Below, one piece after another: positions 1 to 10,800 of a stretch of 64,000 nucleotides of DNA (its first letter is position 1; each line of letters begins with the position of its first letter). This DNA is from Dugong dugon (Eukaryota > Chordata > Mammalia > Sirenia > Dugongidae). Where the stretch lies: contig CM057473.1 in NCBI GenBank assembly GCA_030035585.1, positions 7,614,501 to 7,678,500 of the forward strand. Direction: 5' to 3'. The position numbers and the translations under genes are program-made. The notes beneath the pieces were generated by a model. That model did not search any database, was not told where the DNA came from, and saw only the letters and a program-made list of their open reading frames with translations.

Positions 1-748
1 ATACCTGATTCTGAAAATTTATTTTCAGACTCAGAAGAATAACTTGGAAGAAAATTTTAATTCATCACTGAGAAGACATTCTTTTTGGTGGCACTCAGTG
101 AAATTGAAGAACAAAAAATGTTTTCAGTGTTTGAGGAGAAAAAAAATTTGCCGTGAATGAACTCAGAGAAAGTCGTGAATATTGGCCAGCTGTATCATTT
201 CTTAAATGCGATGGTGATGTTTTTTAAATGTACTTTGATGTGGAAGGTCAGTAAATAAATTAAGAAGTATGTGGAAATATACTGTTAAGTGCTGGATGTC
301 AGATATTCCCCCCTCAGAAACTTGTTTGAATGGATAAGAATATTTTAACATCAGACTTCTACTGTAAGACATGACCAATGTTTTCTTAGGGGAAACAGCT
401 ATCATTCTGATGTATAACTGTTAAACTGTGAAAGTAAGAGCTGTGAATGAGGAAGGCAGAGTTTCAAATCCTGACCTTAAAAAAGTATTCATTGAATACA
501 TTTTGGCAAGAATGAAAAATTAATTTTAATATTTCTCTGTCCAGAAATCTCTGCCGTTCTATTGCCTACCATATTGACACTCAGTTCTTTTCTGATTTCC
601 AAAGCCTTATACAATCAAAACAAATTTTTGAGTATCCACTTGGGTGGGCACTGTTTAGATTCCAATGGTTTAAGACACTCATCTTCAAAGGATATACAGT
701 CTTGCTGAAAAAGGTAAGCATGAGAGGAGTAATGGAGACTATATTCAA
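1..748. other. Intergenic, no gene recognised
   Basis: AT-rich sequence with no convincing coding frame, splice-site set or repeat that I can name. It probably holds degraded old repeats. By human synteny it lies between RWDD2B and LTN1 (inference). Confidence 0.5.
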
Positions 749-962
749 GGAGCGCTTGTGGCATGGTGGTTAAGCACTTGGCTGCTAATGGAAAGGTTGG
801 CGGTTCACACCTACCAGCTGCTCCATGGGAGAAAAATGTGGCAATCTGCTTCTGTAAAGATTTACAACCTTGGAAACCCTATGGAACAGTTCTACTCTGT
901 CCTATGAGGTCTCTGTGAGTCCGAACAAACTGGATGGCAACAGGTTTGATTTTTTGGTTTGA
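749..962 (+). mobile_element. AfroSINE (long form)
   Basis: A tRNA-derived head (GGCATGGTGGTTAAGCACTT), a B-box-like stretch, the extra block around TCTGCTTCTGTAAAG found in the longer subfamily, and the RTE-like tail ending in a T-rich GGTTTG stretch. It is diverged. Confidence 0.85.
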
Positions 963-1061
963 TATGTCTTCGTTATTGTTTCTTTTTCCATGGAAGTAAA
1001 TAATATGGTATTTTCCCAAAAAAGCGTTTTTATTGATTATTAATTTAATCAATGATATACT

Positions 1062-1494
1062 TGTATTAGTCATCTAATGCTGCACAACATATCACCCTGA
1101 AATTTAGTGGTTTAATACAACCAAAAGCATTTATTATCTCTCACTATTTCCATAGGTCAGGAATTCTGGAGAGTCTTAGCAGGATAGTTCTGGTTTGGGG
1201 TCTCTCATGAAGTTGCTGTCAAATCTTGGTTTGAACTACGGTCATCTGAAAGCTGACTGGGGCTTCAGTATCCATTTCCACGGTGGCTCCTTCACATGGC
1301 TGGCAAGTGGAGTCCTCTGTAAGTGGGCCTCACCAGAGGGTTGCTTGAGTGTCCCCATGCCATGACAGCTGGCTTCCTTCAGAGCAAGCAATCCCAGAGA
1401 TCATTTTAGAAGCTACAATGCCTTTATGATCTAGCCTTTGAAGGCAAAGACCATGCCAGGCTTTTTGGGGGCCATCTTGGAGATTGCCTATGAT
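1062..1494 (-). mobile_element. MLT1-like MaLR LTR, fossil
   Basis: Read on the minus strand it runs from a start resembling CCAAGATGGCC to an end resembling ACTAATACA, matching the old mammal-wide MLT1 type of ERVL-MaLR LTR. It is broken and strongly diverged, so it should predate the afrotherian split. No internal part lies beside it. Confidence 0.6.
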
Positions 1495-1759
1495 AATACT
1501 ATAGCTGAGGCAGGTAGAAATATCAATTTAATCTTTGAAGAGGGCTCTGTAATGAAGGCTATACAGTGGTGGTTCAAAAAACTTTATTCTGGGGATCTGT
1601 TTACAAAAATGACCTGAGGAGACCTAAATCTGTTTTAAATGAGTGCTAGTTAAGAGCCATAATTGGAGCTGATCCATAAACAACAATTGGAGCCCTTGTC
1701 AGAGACTTAGGAAACTTAAGCGGTTCTGCTGTTCCCATTTCTCAACACCTGGCTACTAT

Positions 1760-1927
1760 AAAACCAGAAAACCAAACCCTTTGCTGTCGAGTCAATTCTG
1801 ACTCAGAGCGACCTTATAGGACAGAGTAGAGCTGCCCCATAGGGTTTCCAAGGAGCGGCTGGTGGATTTGAACAGCCGACCTTTTGGTTAGCAGCCGAGC
1901 TCTTAACCACTGCGCCACCAGGGCTCC
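1760..1927 (-). mobile_element. AfroSINE
   Basis: Minus-strand copy from the tail (TGCTGTCGAGTCAATTCTGA) to the head (GCGCCACCAGGGCTCC), the short form of about 165 bp. Confidence 0.9.
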
Positions 1928-3057
1928 ATCTACTACACAAAAGATGAGAAACATTGTATGAGTGAGTACCACACCAATTGGAGGATGACTGAGGACAGAT
2001 GATTTGAGGTGTGTTTATTCTTAATATTTGAAACAAAAATAGAGAGTCATCAACCTGTGACAAAACATGGATATAAAACAATCAAAAGTGATCTGAACTG
2101 ATTAAAATTCCCAGATTTGTGCTGAGATCATCAATGAAACTAAAAAGGAGTCTCATGACTGTATGGTGTCTGCAAAAGGCATACATAATTCACTATTTCT
2201 TTTTTAAACCTGGATGAAACAGTAATAGTTATATCCCATTGCCAAGAAATTGAAACAATGCATTGAAAATTGATCCCAAAGCAACCTATGTCAGTTAATA
2301 AAGACCCATATTTTCATATGACAATGCTTGACCCCATGAACAGGTCACAAATCACCATAGCTACATTAATTGGACTATGAAATTTGCCACCATACTTACT
2401 AGACATCTGTTGATCTGAATGGAGTTCTTTCTAAGAAACAAACTATTCCTTAATCAAAAGTAGTAATTGGAGGACTTGAAATATTTAGTCTAAAAATACT
2501 AAGTTTAAAAAGATGGAATATATCATTTAATATCCAACTGAGAGATTATTATGCTAATTGGGCATGTTTTGATCACATAAGGCTCTGCCAATCATATGGT
2601 ATAATCCAATGTTTACTACCTAAAACTTAAAATTTATTACCTAAAATACAAAAGTTTTTAGCGATAATTATTAAAATATAGTTCTGAATGAGACCCTAAT
2701 CCAAAACTATTTATTTTTTTATTTCCTTATCCCATTCAAAACTGTCTTTCCACCCCCAATATACATGAAATTAACTTGCTTGTCTTCGATCTAATCCTTC
2801 TCTTCCCAACCCCAATTATACTGCTGGATCTCTCAACCTGTTACCTGACTAGATACTACCTGTCATTGAGAAAAGTCTTTGATTCCATAAACAGTGCCAT
2901 TTATGAACCAACCATTATGGTAATGTAGATCCCAGAGTATTATTGTATCTACAAAATCTTAGCATAATACCTATTGTCTTCAATTCCTGTATGAATCCGG
3001 ATGAAGGGGAGTAAAAAGCATTTCTACAGGTAACTTTTATGCTATTTAGTTAGACAA
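1928..3057. other. Intergenic, unassigned
   Basis: AT-rich sequence without recognisable genes. I see no strong repeat here, although parts may be very old LINE sequence. Confidence 0.4.
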
Positions 3058-3569
3058 TGTTGTGGATTGAATTGTTTCCCCCAAAAATGTGTATCAATTT
3101 GGCTAGGCCATGATTCCTAGTATTGTGTAATTGTCCAGCATTTTGTCATCTGATGTAATTTTCCTGTGTTGTAAATCCTATCTCTATGATGTTAATGAGG
3201 TGGGATAATTGGCAGTTGTGCTAATGAGGCGGGACTGTACAAGATTCGGTTGTGTCTTAAGCCAATCTCTTTTGAGATATAAGAGAGAGAAGAGAGCAGA
3301 GAGACATGGGGACCTCACACTACCAAGAAACAAGAGCCAGAATAGTGCATCCTTTGCACCAAGGGTTCCTGTGCTGAGAAGCTCCTCCATCAGGGAAGAT
3401 TGATGATAAGGACCTTCTCCCAGAGCCAACCGAGAGAGAAAACTTTCTCCTGGAGCTGGCATCCTGGTTTTGGACTTTAGCCTACTAGACTGTGAGAGAA
3501 TAAATTTATCTTTGTTAAAGCCATCCACTTGTGGTAATTCTGTTATAGCAGCACTAGATGACTAAGACA
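3058..3569 (+). mobile_element. Solo MaLR-type LTR, fossil
   Basis: The LTR starts near TGTTGTGGATTGAATTG and ends near GCACTAGATGACTAAGACA, flanked by 5-bp target repeats GACAA at 3053-3057 and 3570-3574. It has the ERVL-MaLR layout (AATAAA near the 3' part) and is the same lineage as the LTRs at 12757 and 14254. It is a solo LTR, so the internal part was lost by LTR-LTR recombination. Confidence 0.8.
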
Positions 3570-3663
3570 GACAATGAGTACCAAGCCAACGATTTTCCTC
3601 TAAGATATCAGGAAAAACATAGCATCTAATTGCATTAACTAACTCCCAGTGCCTAAAATCTGT

Positions 3664-3965
3664 TATTGTTAGTTGATGTGGAGCTGGCTCCAACTCATGG
3701 CAACCTTATGTGTAACAGTGAACTGTTGTCCAGTCCTGTGCCACCCTCATGGTCATTGGTATGTTTGAGTTCATCATTGTGGCTGTTGATCCAGCAGTCA
3801 TACTTTGAGTGCCTTTCAACCTGAGAGGCTTATCTTCCAGGACTATATTTTCCAAAGTAGATTAACATGCCTTTCTTCCTAGGCTGTATTAGTGCGGAAG
3901 CTCCACTGAAACCTGACCACCATGGATGGCCCCAAATCTAGCCCTATAATATTGCTTTTGTTTGG
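3664..3965 (-). mobile_element. Internally deleted RTE LINE (RTE1-N type)
   Basis: Minus strand. It joins a 5' RTE segment (near 3840-3965) directly to a 3' RTE segment ending in TAACAATAACA. The copies at 20748 and 36433 contain the same segments, and the first two show the same join. It is probably a non-autonomous RTE1 derivative; AfroSINE shares the 3' end. Confidence 0.6.
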
Positions 3966-4559
3966 TCCTGTTTATATTTTTACCTTTTTGTCTAACCTGT
4001 TTAATTCTGTACATTGTCTCGTTATTTTAAGAAAAGTAAGTAGGTAAACATTTTATATTTTGCAGTCATTACAACCTCCAGAAGGGTTAGCTCTCGAAAG
4101 TTTGATATTTGCTGATTGACAACCCTACTCAACTCCGGAAGCAATTGGATACCATGGTGTGATAATTAGAAATTAAGGGTTCCTGACTGCGGTTCTTTAG
4201 TACTGCAGCCTTCTCCCTCTGAAGGGAAGTCTTTACTCAAACGTCTGTTTGTCCACTAGTGACAGCTCTGTGCGTCTGTCTCATTTTCCACACAAAGGCC
4301 GGCTACCTGCTTGCTCTTCAGCATTGCACAGTATCCCAATGGTCTCCTAAAAAAGCAATCTCTGATCCTACACTCCCTAAATTTAACATCGTTTATAAGG
4401 CCCTCCAGCCACGACAGCCTCCAAACTTCCAGTTTTCCGGAGATATTATTCATTCCTCAAATGGACCACTGTTCAGGCTGGCTAACTAACTCTTCATGCT
4501 TTGAATCAGTGAGCACTGCATTGGGTGCTCCCCTAATCCTTGAGGCTCAACCCACCTTA

Positions 4560-4790
4560 GCACTGCCCTTCATACACTGTATTCCTCTGTCTGCCCCTCT
4601 AGACTGAGCTCCCTGCCTGTAGACTGCATTTCTATCTTGTTCATCGCGGTATCTCCGGAGCCTCTAGGCACTTCACTCATTTATTCCTCCAGTAATTAAC
4701 GACTGCGTGCCAACAATGTGCCATTTCATCATTCGAGGCGCTGAGATGCAGCAGTGAACGAAGCGAAGCGCTCAGGAAGCCTTTAGAGAA
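4560..4790. repeat. Old L2-like repeat
   Basis: Stretches such as CTAGACTGAGCTCCCTGCC and the following motif around CTCATTTATTCCTCCAG resemble the 3' part of L2-class repeats. The assignment is by eye and the copy is degraded. Confidence 0.4.
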
Positions 4791-5037
4791 CGGAGATATG
4801 CAAGCGAAGGAATAAATACATGAATTAATTTTAAGTGGAAGTGGTGCTACAGAAAAAAAACAGGGCTACAGAACGATAGGGTAGGTAAGGAAGACTTCTT
4901 TAGAGGAACTGAGGACCCCATTCATTAGAAGCTCCAGCACAACAGTTAACTCAACGGACCGCTACGCAAAGAACAAACTCTGCTCCGGAAAGCGCCGCAG
5001 GCGGTATGTGGTGCCGCGGTCCGATGCTTGGCTTTCT

Positions 5038-5042
5038 ATTGG
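5038..5042 (-). promoter_or_regulatory. Inverted CCAAT box (NF-Y)
   Basis: ATTGG on the plus strand lies 8 bases before the CRE. NF-Y often works together with CREB/ATF factors in this close spacing. Confidence 0.65.
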
Positions 5043-5049
5043 GCAGGAC

Positions 5050-5057
5050 TGACGTCA
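5050..5057 (+). promoter_or_regulatory. Perfect CRE, TGACGTCA
   Basis: A full palindromic CREB/ATF site. It lies about 240 bp before the start codon, inside the CpG island. Confidence 0.75.
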
Positions 5058-5083
5058 CTCAGCGGAGGGCGTTGCCTTCACTG

Positions 5084-5090
5084 TGACGTA
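5084..5090 (+). promoter_or_regulatory. Half CRE, TGACGTA
   Basis: A second CRE-like site 34 bp after the perfect CRE, about three helical turns away, so both could lie on one DNA face. Confidence 0.5.
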
Positions 5091-5130
5091 TCCGGCATCG
5101 GTTGGTTAGAGTCGCTGCGGGAGGCGGGTA

Positions 5131-5230
5131 CGGAAGTAAGGGAGGGAGGGCGGGGTGGGCGGCGGAAAGGGAGGGCTCGGGGAAGTTGTTTCAGTGGGTC
5201 CTCTTCCGGTTCAGCGGGGAGGCCGGAAGT
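5131..5230 (+). promoter_or_regulatory. ETS and GC-box cluster
   Basis: CGGAAGT at 5131-5137, GGGCGGGG (Sp1/KLF) at 5148-5155, TTCCGG at 5204-5209 (reverse ETS) and CCGGAAGT at 5223-5230. ETS sites near the start are typical of TATA-less housekeeping genes. Confidence 0.6.
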
Positions 5231-5297
5231 TGTGGCCCTGTCGCATCAACCTGGGGATTGCGGGGGTGGGGGTGCGGCTGCGACTGAGGCTGTGACC

Positions 5298-5339
5298 ATG
5301 GGCGGGAAGAACAAACAGCGGACCAAGGGGAACCTGAGG
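5298..5339 (+). CDS. LTN1: LTN1 exon 1, residues 1-14
   Basis: Encodes [14 protein letters not shown]. The context GTGACCATGG is a strong Kozak site and there is no upstream ATG between 5027 and the start. The donor is GTGAGT, phase 0. The frame is also open upstream to at least 5028 without an ATG (see findings). Intron 1 (5340-8515) holds CpG-rich DNA, several AfroSINEs, an L1M fragment and a CACG microsatellite. Confidence 0.95.
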
Positions 5340-7809
5340 GTGAGTGCGGGGCGGCCCGGCCACCGGGACGACTTCGCCTCGCAGCCTCTGTGCCCCGCGC
5401 GCTGTCGTGGCTGCGGGGAAGCGTGTGTTTGCGTTTCGGGTGTGATCTCTGTGTCGGGTGTGCGTCCCGGGGGGTGTGTTGACTCTCAGCACACTGGGGA
5501 GTTGTGAGAGAAGAGGTATTCCATGCCGTCCTTCCAGTTGAGCAGTTGTTAAGGAGTAGTTCAGTGTCAGCTTCCGCTGGAAGGTTCCCTGGCCTCAGTG
5601 GGCGGGGGAGGCGGAGGCGCTGGGAAGGAGGGAGTCGCAGTGAGCTTGGCGTGCAGGGTGACGCGCATCCTGTCGCCCCTTTGCTCAGAAGCGTACAGCA
5701 GCTGCCCGCATTGCTCGTGGGAACGGCCAGAGCCCTTAGGGTGGTGTACGAGGCCTATGGCTGGCCTCTCGCCCCTCGCCCCTTCCCGTCTTCAGCTCCA
5801 TCCCGCCACGCTGACCTCCTCACCGAGCCTCCCCAACGCTCTTCTCTGATGACCCCAGGTGGTGGGGGACACCTCAGTGAGGCCGCCTGGGATCGCCCCC
5901 TTCTCGTTTCCTGCTCTCTTTTTCTCCGTTGCGGTTATGACTGTTAACATGTCACGTAATATATATGTTGCTTCACTCGAATGCACGTGCTATGACCACA
6001 AACCCAACCTACTGCTGTCCAGAGGATTCTGACTCATAGCGACCCTATAGGACAGAACTGAACTGCCCCATAAGGTTTCAGTCTGTACAGAAGCAGACTG
6101 CCACGTCTTTCTCCTGCGCTGGAGCGGCTGGTGGGTTAGGAACCACCGACCTTTGTGTTAGCAGCTGAGCACTCTAACCTCTGTGCCACCAGGACTTCTC
6201 AAGTACTATGAAGGCGGGGTTTTTTATCTGTTGCAGTATCTTGGGAGGATAGAACAGGGGGCTGGCCTTGGTGGAAATTCACCAAATACTTGTTTTAAGA
6301 GAACCTCAAGTGGATGAAACCGGCACGAATAAGGATGTTATTATAATGGTATTTTTTTATGGTACTGGGTTTTTTTGGAATAATGTCAAATTTTATGAAA
6401 ATACTTTTTTTCCTGTTTCTGATTCAGTTTTTGTGATTTGAATACCACATTTTCTTAGATCTGTCGGTGTATCTTTGGAAGATGTGATAATAATATCAAC
6501 AATAATAACAGCAACAGTGCCAGTGCTGTGCTATGTGCTTTACTTCCATTCTCATTTAATATTTTTTGTTATTTAAATATTTTTTCCAACATTTTATTTT
6601 TGAAAAACCCCAAATATGAGGGAAAGGTTGCAAGAATATTAGAGTGACAGCTCATACATTCTTTACATAAATTTACAAGTTGTTAATATTCGGCCACATC
6701 TGCTTTCTCTTTGTTAATATTTTGCCACACTTACGTTATCTCTAAATATATGTAGTTCCCTGAACCATATGAGAGCGAGTTGTAGACATCATGACACCTA
6801 ACTCCTAGATAGTTCCACATGTATCTTCTAAATACAATGACGTTCTTCTACCTAACCATGAGAAATTATAACATGCAGAAACTTTAACTATGGTAGAATA
6901 CTGTTAACTTGTATTCTGATTTCCACAGTCATCTCAGTAAAGTCCTCTATAACTTTTAAAAAATACGGTGTTTGAAAAACGTGAAATTCAGTCAAGGACC
7001 CCTCATTGTATTGAGCATTTTGGCCCTTTGATCTAGACAGTTTCCCAGTGTTTTGTTTATTTATTTATTTGGTCTTCTGTAACAAAAAGTTGGCACTTAG
7101 AACCCACCCAGGGCTCCTCCAGAGAAAGACCTGGCAATCTGCTCCCATAAAGATTACACTGTAGAAAACCCTATGGAGCAGTTCCATTCTGTCACATGGG
7201 GTTGCTGTGAGTTGAAATTTACTTGACCCTACCTAACAACAACAACAGGAGCCCTGGTGGCGCTGTGATTAGAGCACTCATCTGCTAACTGAAAGGTCAG
7301 CGGTTGGAACCCACCAGCGCTCCACTGGAGAAAGATGTGACAGTCTGTTTCTGTAAAGATTACAATCCTGAAAACCCAATGGGGCAGTTCTACTCTGTCC
7401 TACAGGTCGCTATGAGTTGGAATCGACTCAGTGGAAATGGGTAACAACAATGTCATTTTGGTAGTTGAGCTGAGGCATTTTTCCTCTTTTGATGACATGA
7501 ATAAATTAATTTCTTTCAGAAGTTCAGATATTCTCTTTCTCTGTCACAGCTAAGCCTCTTATTTTTAGTACTAGGAGGTTGCTGTGTTGTGCATCAATAA
7601 AGCAAGTCACTGACTGGTTTAAAACAAAGGGGTATATCTTACATCTTCACCATCATATAGAATTTTGTGTCCATGATAATGTAATTTATAACCTTTGTAG
7701 CCCCAAGAGGTTGGGCTACACTTTGGGTATGTGGACATGAGTACGATGTGTCTTAGATCAGGGAACTCCCAGTCTGCCCCATGGTGGTGATTTTACACAC
7801 ACACACACA

Positions 7810-7869
<60 letters not shown>

Positions 7870-10800
7870 CACACACACACGATGAGTAGGAGTCCCTGGG
7901 TGGCACAAATGGTTAAGCTCTCGACTACAAGCCAGAAGATCGGCGACCTGCTTCTGAAAGGTCACAGCCTTGCAAACCCTGTGGAACACTTCTGCTCTGT
8001 ACACATGGGGTTGCCAGGAGTTGCAATCACTTCAATGGCAACTAACAACGTATGTGATGAATGAATGAAAAAAATATATTTTTTAAGTTATTTTTACATC
8101 ATTATGCTGTATACATATGTATATATATACATACTACTTAGTAAAAATTAGAAAACAAAAATTTCATAACAGTGTTTTTACTACATGTGATACATTCTGA
8201 TTTTTAAAAATTTGTTTCTTTGAAATGTGGGTCATGGCTCATTAAATTGATATCATGAGCCACTAGTGGGTTATAACTGAAGATTGGAAAAACACTGTTC
8301 TGATATTTAGAAAACCAGGAAGTAGCTCTTAGGATTATTATTGATAGATTCTTGATGGCAAACACATTTATCTTTGGGGAACATTGCAATAGATGAAGTC
8401 TTAGGCTAGGAAAAAAAAGAAGTGCTCAACTTAAAGCTCGTTCCAGCCATGAGAATAGTCAAGGAATTACTCTAAAGAACTTAAAATTTGAACTTTTTTC
8501 CTCCCTTCTTATCAGCCTTCAAACAGTGGCCGAGCTGCAGAACTCCTTGCCAAAGAACAGGGAACAGTGCCTGGGTTTATTGGTTTTGGAACGTCTCAGA
8601 GTGACCTGGGCTATGTTCCTGCTATTCAAGGAGCTGAAGAAATAGACAGTCTCGTAGATTCTGATTTCCGAATGGTGCTGCGGAAACTTTCCAAGAAAGA
8701 CGTCACAACAAAATTAAAAGCAAGTTTTCTTATTTTCGTGAAAATGATCAAGAAAATCCTTTTGTTAAAAAATGGCATTGGCATATTTTATGTAAAGAAA
8801 ACTTAGCAATAGTTTATCACTAATAAGTTTCTGTACAGTTGTGGTCATTACTGAGGAATAGACTTAAGCATGGGTGCCACTTATCTCCTGGGTTAGAAAT
8901 TAGTTTTTTGCTCTAAACTTTTTTGAATCACTGTGGAATTTTGACTATAAGATTTGTCCTATCAGGGAATATCATTTTGACCTTGTAATTTTAAATGGAT
9001 TTTGTTTGGCCAAATTTTACTTTTTAAAATTCAGCCAAACAGAAGTTTCTGCTGGAGTAGCCTGTGAAGGCACTGTTCAGGTTAGTTCCACATAGCACAC
9101 ACAGAAATACTGTGTTCTCCCATCACTTAAAATAGACTGTGCTTACGGAACAGAGTAGGTGTAATCCATAACAAATACAGTGCCTGTTCATCCCTGACCG
9201 TGTGACTGATTTACCATCAGGCAATGCAGGAGTTTGGAACAATGTGTGCAGAGAGAGACACGGAAGTTGTCAAAGGAGTTCTCCCCTACTGGCCGCGAAT
9301 TTTCTGTAAAATCTCACTTGTAAGTATTAAAACTTCACTAGTTTATTTCTGTTATGTATCGTTTGGTTGATGTCATAGGGACTCTCAGATTTGAATGGTT
9401 GATTCTAGGTGAGGGATAGAAGTGTTGTGTCGCATTGTTACGCAGGTTGGATTGTATTGGGTTGTATAGCATTTGCAGGGAGGGTTTGCATTTGTAGAAA
9501 TTAGGTCATTACTTGAGAATCACTAGATGCTTTCCAGTCATAATAAATTTCTGGGATTATTTTATTTTATTTCCTTGTATACTTGTTGCAGAAGAATGAG
9601 AACAAATCGCTAATTTAGGGCCCAGCCTCAAATCTGATACAATCTTATCAAGGCTAAGAGGGGCTGAAAAATTATGTCAAGCTATTTGACATAATTTCTG
9701 ATATAAAAACCAAATTCGTGATATTTTGAAAAACTGACTTTAGCTGTGTATGCAGGTGAATTCTTAGTAATGGGTCATTATAGCATATCCAGGAAGGTCC
9801 ACTTTGTTTTTATGGGCTAATTGTTATTTACAATTACATATTTTCAATAGGATCATGACCGCCGGGTTCGAGAAGCCACACAACAAGCTTTTGAGAAACT
9901 CATCCTTAAAGTAAAGAAACACTTGGCTCCTTATTTGAAAAGTTTAATGGGATACTGGCTAATGGCTCAGTGTGATACGTACACGCCTGCTGCATGTGCA
10001 GCAAAAGATGCATTTGAAGCAGCTTTCCCTCCCAGCAAGCAACCTGAAGCCATAGCATTTTGTAAGGATGAAATTGCAAGTGTAAGTTCTTGGAAGCATT
10101 TTGTATCTTTTTTTTTTTTTTTTTTAAAGTATATAAGGGATATAAGGCAAATTACTATGATAGCTCTTTTCATTGGCTTTGTTGGGGGGTGGGAATGAGT
10201 CAGTGAACTTTTTCAAACAGTGAAAGGTTGCCTTTTTAATATGATGCTTAACAAAATTAACCATTTTGGACTTTCAACAAAATTAGCATCTTAGAATAGA
10301 TCTTTCTAAAATATTGAAATTTTCCATTTTTAATTTATAAGTCTTAATTTATCATGTTATCTAAAAATTTAGGCATATGCTTTATAATCCATAATCTAGA
10401 AGAATACATTTCAAAATAAATTTAAATTCATCTTCTCCCTGTATAAATGCATATAGATCTACTGCATTCTCTTTGTTGGTTTTTGTTGAATGCATTGTAG
10501 TTTATTTCACTTCTTTTATATTAATATACCTGCTGTTGTTTTTTTTTCCAATTTTTTATTATAATAAACACTGCTTCATTGAACATTCTTGAATTGTTCT
10601 CTTCATACCCTTGTGGGAGTGATAGTTACTCTAAGTAGATATGCTGGCTCAAAGGATAGGAACATGTAAAACTTTTATGGATATTGTAGGTTACCCTTCA
10701 AAAAGGCCATACAGATCTATACTCCCGTGAAGAGATCGGAACGTCTCTCCACGCTTGGCCGGCACTTTTGCTGGGTGGAGGTCCGCTCTAAGTTTTGCTG

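Larger units (their letters stand above)
4975..5910 (+). promoter_or_regulatory. LTN1: CpG-island promoter of LTN1
   Basis: A sharp switch from AT-rich DNA to GC- and CpG-rich sequence spans exon 1 and the start of intron 1. There is no TATA box at a sensible place. This is the usual picture of a housekeeping promoter with dispersed start sites, which fits LTN1. The transcription start cannot be fixed from sequence; I would expect it between about 5060 and 5200. Confidence 0.85.

Noticed and set aside
749-800. tRNA genes (A and B box like sequence at many sites)
   Set aside because: They are the heads of AfroSINE copies, followed by the SINE body and tail.
4256-4607. Possible small gene upstream of the LTN1 promoter
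   Set aside because: Short overlapping frames on both strands without family resemblance; the right part is an old L2-like repeat.
5211-5947. Long frames on both strands around exon 1
   Set aside because: GC-rich CpG-island DNA has few stops; apart from exon 1 there is no match to any protein.
7753-8004. Minus-strand frame rich in Cys-Val and Arg-Ala
   Set aside because: Translation of the CA/CACG microsatellite.
8720-8730. GT donor a few bases into intron 2 instead of the GC donor
   Set aside because: It would add four bases and break the frame into exon 3.
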